Shown here: positions 1 through 6,697 of the stretch, piece after piece
Layout: the number at the start of each line of letters is the position of its first letter
Position numbering within the stretch: the stretch's first letter is position 1
Assembly (NCBI GenBank): GCA_014896635.1
Contig: JADBKA010000130.1
Location: 1 to 12,626, forward strand
Source of the DNA: Ktedonobacteraceae bacterium
GTDB lineage: Bacteria; Chloroflexota; Ktedonobacteria; Ktedonobacterales; Ktedonobacteraceae
Length of the DNA stretch: 12,626 bases
Direction of reading: 5' to 3'
Position numbers and translations under genes: made by a program
The notes under the pieces: model-generated
Seen by the model: only the letters and a program-made list of their open reading frames with translations
The model's database searches: none
Told to the model about the DNA's origin: nothing

Positions 1-1517
1 CTATGCGCTGATGGCCGGGACGCGGGCTGTTTCGTACCGCTCAGAGAGAAGTAAGTGGCGCCGAGAACCCCTGCTACAAGGAGCAGCGTAATCAGGCCGC
101 CCAGCAGCAGCATCCCGAAAGAGCGTCCTGTTCGTGGTGAGCGGGCGCGCGCGTGAGGCTGTTCTTCACGGGGACTGGCCTGCTGATCAGTTGAGAGAGA
201 TTGCCTTTGCTGCAAGGTTTGCACCTGTAGAGGCGGAGCTGGCGGGTGTCGCGTCTCTTTATGCTGCTGTGGCACTGGCATAGGAGGGACTGGCTTCTGC
301 TCAGGCTGAGGGCCGGGCTGAGACGAGGGGATTCTGGGTGTTCTGATAGCTTTGCTGGAAGCAGTGATGATTGTCTCTTCGTCCTCATCCTCGTCTGCAC
401 CCTCTTCGTTCTGGGATTGCTGGCCTGACTGAAGCGGCGGAGGGGCAGGGCGAGCCGGTTGGGCCGGGCCATCTTCGCCTTCGCCTGAAGAAGGCAAGCG
501 TGGATTGGCCTCGGTGGGTGCGTTGTGCAGCGCCATCTTATCAGTGTCGCCTTTCTGCTCCTCCTTTTGTTCAGAAGCGAGATGAAGAGGAGAGGCTTCG
601 GCCTCGTCGGCTTCAACGGTGCGAGGCGTGGGATGAATCTTCATCGCCGCCTGGCGCAGGGCGCGCGCAAGGTCGCCGGCGCTCGCATAGCGGTCGGCAG
701 GATCTTTTGCAATCGCCTTTCTCACCACCGCCTCGACATCAGGCGTAACGGCGGGATTGAGCTGCATGAGTGATGGCGGTTCTTCCAGAGCATGCTTGAT
801 GGCAACAGCGACGGGCGACACGCCGCTGAAAGGGACACGGCCACCGAGCATCTGGAAGAGCACGATGCCAAGCGAGTAAACATCGGTGCGGGCATCAACA
901 TGTTTGCCTGTCCCCTGTTCCGGGGCGAGATATTCGGGCGTGCCGACGATAGTGCCGGCGCTCGTCAACGCGGTATGGCCGTTGCCACTGCTCTCGAATT
1001 CACGGGTTTCATTGATCGTTTTTGCCAGGCCAAAATCGGCCAGCAGCAGGCGACCATCGGCATGAAAAAGCATGTTCGCCGGTTTCAGGTCCCGGTGGAT
1101 AATACCGTGAGCATGCGCGCTGTCGAGCGCCGCTGCCGCCTGACTGATAATATTGATCACTTCATTGAGTGGCAGAATGCCGCGTTTTTCCAGCAACTGG
1201 CGCAGCGTCCCCCCGGTAACGTAAGGCATGACGAGATAGGCCAGATCCTCCTGCTCGCCATACTCGTAAATGGGCATGATATTTACATGATCCAGCGCTG
1301 CGACTGCATCGGCTTCGCGGCGGAAGCGAGCCAGGAATTCGCCGCGCGTCTGGCTCTCCAGAAATGCGCCTGGTTTCAGAACCTTGACGGCCACTGTTCG
1401 CCTGGGGCGTGATTGTCGAGCCAGATAGACCGCTCCCATCCCACCGCGTCCGATAAGGCGTTGTAGTGTACACGTGCCGAGCGCCTGGCCTATGAGTTCA
1501 TGGCTATCAGTAGACAC
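1..1517 (-). CDS. Membrane-anchored Ser/Thr protein kinase, C-terminus cut by window edge
   Basis: A Hanks-type (PknB-like) kinase that phosphorylates Ser/Thr on proteins and is expected at the inner face of the membrane. The frame is open for 505 codons from GTG 1517 to the edge. The kinase domain spans about residues 14-280: Gly loop GRGGMGAVY (23-31), lysine K45 in VAVKVL, E68 of helix C, catalytic loop HRDLKPAN (141-148), DFG (161-163) and the activation-segment motif GTPEYLAPEQ near 190. All catalytic residues are present. A Pro/Gln-rich, low-complexity linker follows, with an acidic run near residue 370, then one hydrophobic helix at about 465-489. The extracellular part is almost entirely outside the window, so its sensor type is unknown. 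GTG is chosen because AGAGGA lies about 11 bases upstream and the Gly loop begins soon after; the nearby ATGs are out of frame. It is divergent from argC, with no evident functional link. Confidence 0.93.
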   Translation of the reverse strand, partial: MSTDSHELIGQALGTCTLQRLIGRGGMGAVYLARQSRPRRTVAVKVLKPGAFLESQTRGEFLARFRREADAVAALDHVNIMPIYEYGEQEDLAYLVMPYVTGGTLRQLLEKRGILPLNEVINIISQAAAALDSAHAHGIIHRDLKPANMLFHADGRLLLADFGLAKTINETREFESSGNGHTALTSAGTIVGTPEYLAPEQGTGKHVDARTDVYSLGIVLFQMLGGRVPFSGVSPVAVAIKHALEEPPSLMQLNPAVTPDVEAVVRKAIAKDPADRYASAGDLARALRQAAMKIHPTPRTVEADEAEASPLHLASEQKEEQKGDTDKMALHNAPTEANPRLPSSGEGEDGPAQPARPAPPPLQSGQQSQNEEGADEDEDEETIITASSKAIRTPRIPSSQPGPQPEQKPVPPMPVPQQHKETRHPPAPPLQVQTLQQRQSLSTDQQASPREEQPHARARSPRTGRSFGMLLLGGLITLLLVAGVLGATYFSLSGTKQPASRPSAH

Positions 1518-1657
1518 GCTCGTTCCATCCTCTCGTGAGAAATATCTGCTGTTCTACAATAGTTGTTTTCTCTACTGCAATGGAGATCTCTTTTATGGAA
1601 AGTGAAGAACCTGCTCTCTGGCGGCTTCACCTTGCTTGCTTTCAGTATGGCGGTTCC

Positions 1658-1687
1658 TTGCCTGTTCTCTCTTTCCCCAGTTATAAT
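1658..1687 (+). promoter_or_regulatory. Candidate sigma-70-type promoter, upstream
   Basis: TTGCCT (1658-1663) is followed by 18 bases and a perfect TATAAT (1682-1687). Transcription would begin near 1694 and give argC a leader of about 470 nt, containing the alternative stems at 1780-1846 and the whole small ORF at 1905-2087. The -35 match is modest, so this rests mainly on the -10 element in an AT-rich intergenic region. Confidence 0.35.
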
Positions 1688-1779
1688 ACTCTTTATATGA
1701 CTCTTCAGAACAGTGAGTAGTACCCGCTGATCGTTGGTGGCATATCGCCAGCCTTCCTTTATGATATAAAAACGCCGGA

Positions 1780-1846
1780 GCCTCTGCAAGGGTTTTTGCA
1801 GAATTGCAGGACTATATAGAGGCCCGGCAGATGGGGCAAAGCCTCT
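1780..1846 (+). other. Alternative stem set in the argC upstream region
   Basis: The hexamer AGAGGC (1818-1823) is complementary to GCCTCT at 1780-1785 and again to GCCTCT at 1841-1846; the two copies sit in a repeated octamer AGCCTCTG (1779-1786 and 1840-1847). Only one pairing can form at a time. I recognise no known riboswitch class. It could be chance, or part of a structured leader if transcription begins near 1694. Confidence 0.22.
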
Positions 1847-1904
1847 GACAGGGGGAACGGCGGGTCTCCTCCGATTTTTCTGCTCTTAAAAGGAAGAAAA
1901 GCCT

Positions 1905-2087
1905 ATGGCTATTTTCGCTATATCCTGGCGGCCAGAACAGAAAAATTGCTCATTGACTTCTCTGTTCAACACTGTTATCCTTAATGCAAAGTCACCTGGC
2001 TTTTTCATGACTTATCCCTCACCCTCAAAGCACAGGCGAGCCGGTAGAAACTTGAGAACGATCCGTTCGAGGATACTGAGATTTTGA
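1905..2087 (+). CDS. Small arginine-rich ORF, candidate leader peptide of the argC operon
   Basis: A 60-codon ORF that stops 9 bases before the terminator hairpin preceding argC. Its last 18 residues hold seven arginines; the end reads HRRAGRNLRTIRSRILRF. Five of the seven arginine codons are AGA or AGG. The adjacent argC uses AGG once and AGA never among about 21 arginine codons, so the leader codons should be unusually sensitive to arginyl-tRNA supply. ATG 1905 has an AAGGA-type ribosome site about 10 bases upstream. An in-frame ATG at 2007 gives a 26-residue peptide; it fits the promoter at 1953-1981 better but has no clear ribosome site. I infer a transcription-attenuation leader peptide rather than a functional protein. 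The N-terminal half resembles nothing I know. It may instead be a chance ORF in purine-rich sequence. Confidence 0.4.
   Translation: MAIFAISWRPEQKNCSLTSLFNTVILNAKSPGFFMTYPSPSKHRRAGRNLRTIRSRILRF
1953..1981 (+). promoter_or_regulatory. Candidate sigma-70-type promoter for the argC operon
   Basis: TTGACT (1953-1958, five of six consensus bases), a 17-base spacer and TATCCT (1976-1981, four of six). The predicted start near 1988 would place ATG 2007 about 20 bases into the transcript, followed by the arginine codons, the terminator at 2097-2140 and argC: the order of a classical amino-acid attenuator. It lies inside the longer version of the small ORF, so this promoter and start 1905 are alternatives. 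Confidence 0.42.
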
Positions 2088-2095
2088 GGATACTG
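2069..2095 (+). repeat. Direct repeat of GAGGATACTG, 17-bp period
   Basis: GAGGATACTG occurs at 2069-2078 and 2086-2095, just before the terminator stem. The first copy lies inside the arginine codon run and the second covers the stop region of the small ORF. A short hairpin (GAACG 2056-2060 with CGTTC 2064-2068) precedes it. It could be a DNA- or RNA-binding site or a local duplication; it does not match the ARG-box consensus I know. Confidence 0.5.
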
Positions 2096-2096
2096 G

Positions 2097-2140
2097 AAAG
2101 GCTCTCTTCCCCGAAGAAAGAGGGATGAGGGCCTTTTTAT
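2097..2140 (+). terminator. Rho-independent terminator in the argC leader (attenuator candidate)
   Basis: AAAGGCTCTC (2097-2106) pairs with GAGGGCCTTT (2127-2136), ten pairs with one G-U. After a single U-U mismatch, TCCC (2108-2111) pairs with GGGA (2122-2125), leaving a 10-base loop. A run of five T (2134-2138) ends the element. It sits between the arginine-rich small ORF and argC, with no larger plus-strand gene upstream to terminate, which is the main reason to read it as an attenuator. A competing helix, GGGATGAG (2122-2129) with TTCATCCC (2140-2147), could form once polymerase has passed. Confidence 0.75.
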
Positions 2141-2165
2141 TCATCCCCTGGTAAAGGGAAGGGAC

Positions 2166-3245
2166 ATGATAACCGTTTCGATTCTGAATATCACAGGCTA
2201 TACAGGACTGGAATTGCTCCGGCTGCTGGCACAGCATCCGGCTTTTAAAGTTACTTCTGTCACAGGACGCAGTGCAGCCGGGAAACGGCTGCACGAAGTG
2301 TTTCCGCAGATAGACGCGCTTCTGCCTCTGCCCGGATCTGCGGAGCCGGTGATCTCTCCTGCACTGGTGATCACCGAAGAGCCTGAGCCGACCGAGCTGG
2401 CGTTTGTGTGCCTGCCGCATGCCGCCGCCGCCGAGTCGGTGGTCAAACTGCTGCAAAAAGGGACAAAAGTCGTGGATCTCTCGGCAGATTTCCGCTTGCG
2501 CGACGTACGTGTGTATGAAGAATGGTATAAGCATACGCATCCTGCGCCATCACTGCTGGAAACCGCTGTATATGGCCTGTGTGAGCGATACCGCGAGCGC
2601 ATTCGCAGTGCCTCTCTGGTTGCCAACCCCGGCTGCCATGTCACGACTGCACTGCTGGCATTGCTGCCTGCTGTGACGGCGGGGATCGTTGAACCGTCCA
2701 TTATTATTGATTCAAAAACCGGCATCAGTGGAGCAGGACGCAGCCTCTCGCTCAGGACACATTACGGCGAGGCCAATGAAGATGCGAGCGCGTACAGCCT
2801 GGAAGGGCATCGCCATATGCCGGAGATCAAACAGGAACTGCTGGCGGCGGCCACTGATAGCGGCCACGCGCTGGACGACCTGCGCCTGACCTTTGTCCCC
2901 AGTATGGTCCCGATGACGCGCGGCATCCTGGCGACCTGCTATGCTGACTTGAAAGGCGCAGCACGGCTGCTCACAACGGCTGAGATACGCGCGCTTTATG
3001 AGCGTTATTATGCTCACGAACCATTCGTCCATGTGGCCGGGGAACCGCCACATACAAAATGGACCCGTGGCAGTAATCACTGTTTTGTTTATCCTGTTAT
3101 TGATGCACGTACAAAACGTCTTATTGTTCTCTCATGCCTGGATAACCTGGTCAAGGGAGCCTCAGGTCAGGCGATACAGAACGCGAACCTGCTGTCTGGT
3201 TTACCAGAAACTGCCGGTTTGTCGGCTATAGGCGTGAACCCCTGA
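2166..3245 (+). CDS. argC: N-acetyl-gamma-glutamyl-phosphate reductase
   Basis: Cytoplasmic NADPH-dependent enzyme that reduces N-acetylglutamyl phosphate to the semialdehyde in arginine synthesis, acting directly after ArgB. At 359 residues it has normal family length. Seen: nucleotide-binding turn GYTGLELLRLL (11-21), DLSADFRL (104-111), catalytic Cys157 in NPGC, SGAGRS (188-193), HRHMPEI with the catalytic-type His217, VPMTRGILAT (248-257) and KGASGQAIQN (330-339). Two departures: the first glycine of the usual GATGYTG loop is Asn8 (NITGYTG), and the usual NPGCYPT is NPGCHVT. ATG 2166 is the only sensible start and has AAAGGGA upstream. It is the first gene of the probable argC-argB-hisZ-hisI operon and lies behind the leader terminator. 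A LysY role in LysW-dependent lysine synthesis is less likely, since no lysW is nearby. Confidence 0.95.
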   Translation: MITVSILNITGYTGLELLRLLAQHPAFKVTSVTGRSAAGKRLHEVFPQIDALLPLPGSAEPVISPALVITEEPEPTELAFVCLPHAAAAESVVKLLQKGTKVVDLSADFRLRDVRVYEEWYKHTHPAPSLLETAVYGLCERYRERIRSASLVANPGCHVTTALLALLPAVTAGIVEPSIIIDSKTGISGAGRSLSLRTHYGEANEDASAYSLEGHRHMPEIKQELLAAATDSGHALDDLRLTFVPSMVPMTRGILATCYADLKGAARLLTTAEIRALYERYYAHEPFVHVAGEPPHTKWTRGSNHCFVYPVIDARTKRLIVLSCLDNLVKGASGQAIQNANLLSGLPETAGLSAIGVNP

Positions 3246-3296
3246 GTGGCAGTGGAGCAGCCGGGAAGTTCACGGGAGAGGGGGAGTTAAAAAAGC

Positions 3297-4166
3297 ATGG
3301 CAATCAGTTTTACGCGAACGCCTGACGGTGACATTGTCAATGACCATCATCTTATTGCGCAGGTACTAAGCGAGGCATTACCGTATATCGATTTTTTAAA
3401 AGGTAAAATCCTCGTGGTAAAGCTGGGCGGGAGCACACTTGAGCACCAGCGCGTGGTGTTGCAAGATATTATCTGGCTGCACACGCTGGGAGCACACCCC
3501 GTGCTGGTACATGGTGGCGGTCCCTATATTAATGAGTGGTTGCAGCGGCTCAATATTCCCGCTCGTTTCGAGAACGGCCTGCGGGTGACAGACGCGCAGA
3601 CGTTAGAGGTAGTACGCATGGTGCTGCGCGGCCAGGTCAACCAGGGACTCGTCCTGATGGCTTCACAACTGGGCGGAAGAGCCATCGGGTTAAGTGGTAC
3701 GGACGGGAGCATGGTTCGCGCGCATGTCGTCGATGAACGCCTGGGATTTGTGGGCGAGATTGACGAAGTTGATCCAACACCGGTGCAGGCATTGATCAAC
3801 GAAGGGTATATCCCGATCATTGCGCCGCTGGGGGAAGGTCCCGACGGCCTCTGCCTGAATATTAACGCGGACCTGGTGGCGGCTCACCTGGCCGGTTCAC
3901 TCAATGCAGAGAAGTTGATCTTCCTGAGTAACGTGGTTGGCATCTGCGACGCCGGCGGCTCGCTGATCTCGGAATTGACAGAAGCCGAGGCGAGAAAACT
4001 GATCCAGGACGGCGTTATTAATGGAGGGATGATCCCGAAGGTTTCGGCCTGCCTGGATGCCCTGGCCGCTGTGCCGCGAGTGCATATCGTCGATGGACGC
4101 GAGGAGCACGTCCTGCTGCGCGAACTGTTCACTAACCAGGGAGCCGGCACAATGATTATCCGCTAA
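3297..4166 (+). CDS. argB: N-acetylglutamate kinase
   Basis: Phosphorylates N-acetylglutamate with ATP, giving the ArgC substrate. The 289 residues show the full amino-acid-kinase pattern: VVKLGGS with Lys42, HGGGP (72-76), GLRVTDAQTLEVV (94-106), GFVGEI (150-155), NINAD (188-192) and GGMIPKVSA with Lys248. An N-terminal extension of about 30 residues containing ALPYI and the C-terminal pattern HVLLRELFTNQGAGT (271-285) resemble arginine-inhibited hexameric kinases, so allosteric inhibition by arginine is likely; this is inference from family knowledge. ATG 3297 follows a GGGGGAG ribosome site. It begins 51 bases after argC with no terminator between, so co-transcription is expected. Confidence 0.96.
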   Translation: MAISFTRTPDGDIVNDHHLIAQVLSEALPYIDFLKGKILVVKLGGSTLEHQRVVLQDIIWLHTLGAHPVLVHGGGPYINEWLQRLNIPARFENGLRVTDAQTLEVVRMVLRGQVNQGLVLMASQLGGRAIGLSGTDGSMVRAHVVDERLGFVGEIDEVDPTPVQALINEGYIPIIAPLGEGPDGLCLNINADLVAAHLAGSLNAEKLIFLSNVVGICDAGGSLISELTEAEARKLIQDGVINGGMIPKVSACLDALAAVPRVHIVDGREEHVLLRELFTNQGAGTMIIR

Positions 4167-4196
4167 GGGAAAAGGACGAGTAGAGAGGTATGAGGT

Positions 4197-5726
4197 ATGA
4201 AGAGGCGCGTTGAGCGACTACGCGGGATGCATGATCTTTTACCGGAAGCTTACCAGCGCCAGCACTGGCTCATAGAACACCTGGGCAATTTTCTGACCCG
4301 GGCGGGCTATCCCCAGGTCGATACTCCCATCCTTGAATTAAGTGACCTCTTCCATGCCAGTTTTCGGCAGGAACTATGGCAGAATCTCTATGCCTTCCGA
4401 CTGCATCACCGCGATCTCTGCTTGCGCCCGGAATTTACTGCCTCGATCTGCCGTTTCTATCTCGACCATTATCAGCAGCAGCCATTACCGCAGCGATTCC
4501 AGTACGCCGGGCCAATTTTCCGCTACGAGTCACCGGGCCGGGGACGCTATCGCCAGCATACCCACCTGGGCGTTGAACTCTTCGGTGGGCATCCCGCGCT
4601 TGCCGATACCGAGCTATTGCAACTGGCCTGCGATGTTCTGCGCGAACTGCATATCCCACACTACCGCCTGGAACTGGGGCATATCGGTGTCGCCAGCGGT
4701 TTTATCAACCGCCTGCACCTCGATGACCAGGCTGCCCACCTGCTTTTGAGCCTGATGGAGCAGATCAGCCGTTCCGAAGACGGTGAGCGTATCGCCCAGG
4801 CCCGCCTGGAAGCTCTCTACCCCCCTATCGAGACGACAGATACGACCGGGGAGACCAGGGAGATCGGAGGAAGCGGCATCAATGGTACAGCCACAGTCGA
4901 AGCTCACTATATCACTTCGCTGCTTGGCGGAATCAGCATCGCCTTCGGCGACGAGGAGGCCCGCCACGAAGTTGTCGAACGCTTCTTATGGAAGATGGGA
5001 CGCAGCGAACAGCGCCGCCAGATCCTTTATGCTCTGGACTTCCTCAAAGCTCTGCACGCCGTTGCCGGCTCCCCGCCCGACGTTTTCGTCGCCCTGCGCG
5101 ACCTGCTTGATCGCTACAATCTGGATCACACACCGCTCAGAGAGTTACAACAACTGGTGACAGTAATCGAGCAGGGAGGCGTGCCAGGCGAGCAGATTGT
5201 TTTGAACCTCTCGCTTGGACGCGGAGTGAGCTACTATACCGGCCTGGTCTTTGAAATCCACGCTCAAGATGCTGATGGCTTCGATATGCAGCTCTGCGGC
5301 GGCGGACGCTACGATCACCTCATCCGTGCTGTAGGAGGAACGCGCGATCTCAACGCCTGCGGCTTTGCTTTTGGCGTCGAACGCCTGCTCTCGCTGCTTC
5401 CTGAAAGCAAACTACCAGCAGCGACGACCACGCAAGCTCTGGTCGTACCTGTCAGTGCCGATGACTTCGCCTACGCCTTGCAGGTAGCACGTGCGGCACG
5501 CGCATTGGGCGTGCCGACTGAAGTTGACATCAGCGGGCATGGCGTGGGCGCTGGCCTGCGGCTCGCTTCGCGCCGCCAGATTCGTCTTGCCATGATTGTC
5601 GGCGAGAATGAGCGTCTACAAGGCATTGTCACAATACGTGATCTGACAGCGGGCGAAGAGCACACTCTGCCACTGTCAGATCTGGCAAAGCTGGTAGGAG
5701 ATTTGGAGAAAGAGCAGTGTCTGTAG
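4197..5726 (+). CDS. hisZ: HisZ-like ATP phosphoribosyltransferase regulatory subunit (HisRS paralogue)
   Basis: A 509-residue class II histidyl-tRNA-synthetase-like protein. Seen: RGMHDLLPE (9-17), motif 2 region LRPEFTAS (77-83) and FRYESPGRGRYRQ (108-120), GVELFG (125-130), LELGHIG (158-164), RGVSYYTGLVFEI (342-354), CGGGRYD (367-373) and motif 3 GFAFGVERL (389-397). LELGHIG and YYTGLVFEI look more like HisZ than true HisRS, and the gene overlaps hisI, so activation of HisG is the favoured role. Oddities: it is longer than usual HisZ, and residues about 412-500 resemble the HisRS anticodon-binding domain that HisZ usually lacks. A true or dual HisRS remains possible. The start has GAGAGG 8 bases upstream; argB ends 30 bases before. 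Confidence 0.82.
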   Translation: MKRRVERLRGMHDLLPEAYQRQHWLIEHLGNFLTRAGYPQVDTPILELSDLFHASFRQELWQNLYAFRLHHRDLCLRPEFTASICRFYLDHYQQQPLPQRFQYAGPIFRYESPGRGRYRQHTHLGVELFGGHPALADTELLQLACDVLRELHIPHYRLELGHIGVASGFINRLHLDDQAAHLLLSLMEQISRSEDGERIAQARLEALYPPIETTDTTGETREIGGSGINGTATVEAHYITSLLGGISIAFGDEEARHEVVERFLWKMGRSEQRRQILYALDFLKALHAVAGSPPDVFVALRDLLDRYNLDHTPLRELQQLVTVIEQGGVPGEQIVLNLSLGRGVSYYTGLVFEIHAQDADGFDMQLCGGGRYDHLIRAVGGTRDLNACGFAFGVERLLSLLPESKLPAATTTQALVVPVSADDFAYALQVARAARALGVPTEVDISGHGVGAGLRLASRRQIRLAMIVGENERLQGIVTIRDLTAGEEHTLPLSDLAKLVGDLEKEQCL

Positions 5727-6697
5727 CTGTGCTGGAAACAAAGCTGAAGTTTGATCGCCAGGGATTGATCCCCGCCATCGTGGTTGATGACGTCAGCGGA
5801 GAAGTGCTCATGCTGGCCTTTATGAACGAAGAGGCGCTGCGCCGCACACTGGAAACCGGCCAGACCCATTTCTTCAGCCGTTCACGCAATACCATCTGGC
5901 ATAAAGGAGAGCAATCGGGTAATATACAGGAAGTGCGAGCGTTGTTCGTCAATTGTGAAGAGAATAGCCTGCTGTTCCGTGTGGTGCAGCATGGGGGAGC
6001 AGCCTGCCACGAAGGCTACCGCAGTTGCTACTTCCGCCGCATCCTGCCCGACGGCAGCTACCAGATCGTGACCGAGCGCGTATTTGATCCGCAAACCGTC
6101 TACCAGAATTGGGCTGCTGATACCCAGCTACGATCAGCGGAAACGGAGGAGGCAGTGAACATCGCACCGGACGAAACCAGGCTGACACTGGAGAAAGCAT
6201 TGCGCCAGCTCTACGGCGCCTATCTTTACTTGCGTGATCATGATTTGAGTGAGGAGTCGAATACTTCGCGCCTACTACAAGAGCGTAGCTGGCCCTATCT
6301 CGCCTCGCGCCTGGCTGACGAATTGCAGGAGCTTGCAGACGTCCAGAGTGGGGAGCATGCCCACACAAACCGGCAGGCAGATACGATTCTGGAAGGAAGC
6401 CAGGTAAGCTACTGGCTCTTTCTACTGGCTTCTGCCTGTAACATTACCTACAATGATTTTTTGCCACACGATGCGATTCTTGAAGGCTACTCTGCTCAAT
6501 ATAGCGAGAGCAGAGTGATCGAAATGCGCGAGGATTGTTTGAATCTGCTGACCAGTGGCGATCCGCTCAAAATAGTACAGGGGTTACAAACCGGCTTCAC
6601 TCTGGTTGGTTGGGCCTGCGCAGAGGCGGGGGTTAGCCCTCTTGCACCCGCCGAATTCGACCTGGAGCAGATGCGCCGCAAAGGGCTGGTAAAATAA
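5717..6697 (+). CDS. hisI: Phosphoribosyl-AMP cyclohydrolase fused to a divergent HisE/MazG-like domain
   Basis: Residues about 13-107 are the HisI domain, which opens the adenine ring of PR-AMP: GLIPAIV (16-22), GEVLMLAFMN (28-37), FFSRSR (52-57), WHKGEQSGNIQEV (61-73) and the three zinc cysteines C80, C97 and C104. The usual DxDxD metal motif around the first cysteine reads N79-C-E-E-N83. Residues about 155-326 form a mostly helical second domain with ELQE (202-205) and, 20 residues on, EGSQ (226-229), which resembles the ExxE...ExxD pattern of all-alpha NTP pyrophosphatases such as HisE. A HisIE bifunctional enzyme is inferred but not certain. Start is GTG 5717, overlapping the hisZ end by 10 bases, with GGAG 8 bases upstream, indicating translational coupling. 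It is the last gene of the operon. Confidence 0.9.
   Translation: MSVAVLETKLKFDRQGLIPAIVVDDVSGEVLMLAFMNEEALRRTLETGQTHFFSRSRNTIWHKGEQSGNIQEVRALFVNCEENSLLFRVVQHGGAACHEGYRSCYFRRILPDGSYQIVTERVFDPQTVYQNWAADTQLRSAETEEAVNIAPDETRLTLEKALRQLYGAYLYLRDHDLSEESNTSRLLQERSWPYLASRLADELQELADVQSGEHAHTNRQADTILEGSQVSYWLFLLASACNITYNDFLPHDAILEGYSAQYSESRVIEMREDCLNLLTSGDPLKIVQGLQTGFTLVGWACAEAGVSPLAPAEFDLEQMRRKGLVK

Larger units (their letters stand above)
1518..1904. other. Divergent intergenic region, left half, no convincing gene
   Basis: Together with 1905-2165 this separates the kinase from argC. It is clearly more AT-rich than the flanking genes. Short ORFs exist on both strands (for example 1535-1720 plus, and 1490-1789 minus, which overlaps the kinase start), but they lack family resemblance, so I regard the stretch as non-coding. 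It holds a plus-strand promoter candidate (1658-1687), a small stem (TCTGCAA 1783-1789 with TTGCAGA 1796-1802) and a set of alternative stems at 1780-1846. Confidence 0.6.

Noticed and set aside
792..1412. 206-residue plus-strand ORF
   Set aside because: It lies antisense to the kinase domain, whose minus-strand frame carries every conserved kinase motif; the plus-strand product has no recognisable family character.
1490..1789. 99-residue minus-strand ORF upstream of and overlapping the kinase start
   Set aside because: It needs a TTG start, overlaps the kinase in another frame and shows no family signal; better explained as non-coding upstream DNA.
1741..2165. T-box or known riboswitch before argC
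   Set aside because: No T-box sequence (UGGNACCGCG type) is present, and no conserved core of a known riboswitch class was recognised.
2025..2540. 171-residue minus-strand ORF across the argC start
   Set aside because: It is antisense to the well-supported argC frame and to the leader terminator; no family resemblance.
2166..4166. LysY/LysZ (LysW-dependent lysine synthesis) instead of ArgC/ArgB
   Set aside because: No small acidic lysW gene is nearby and the ArgB signature motifs are canonical, so arginine synthesis is the simpler reading.
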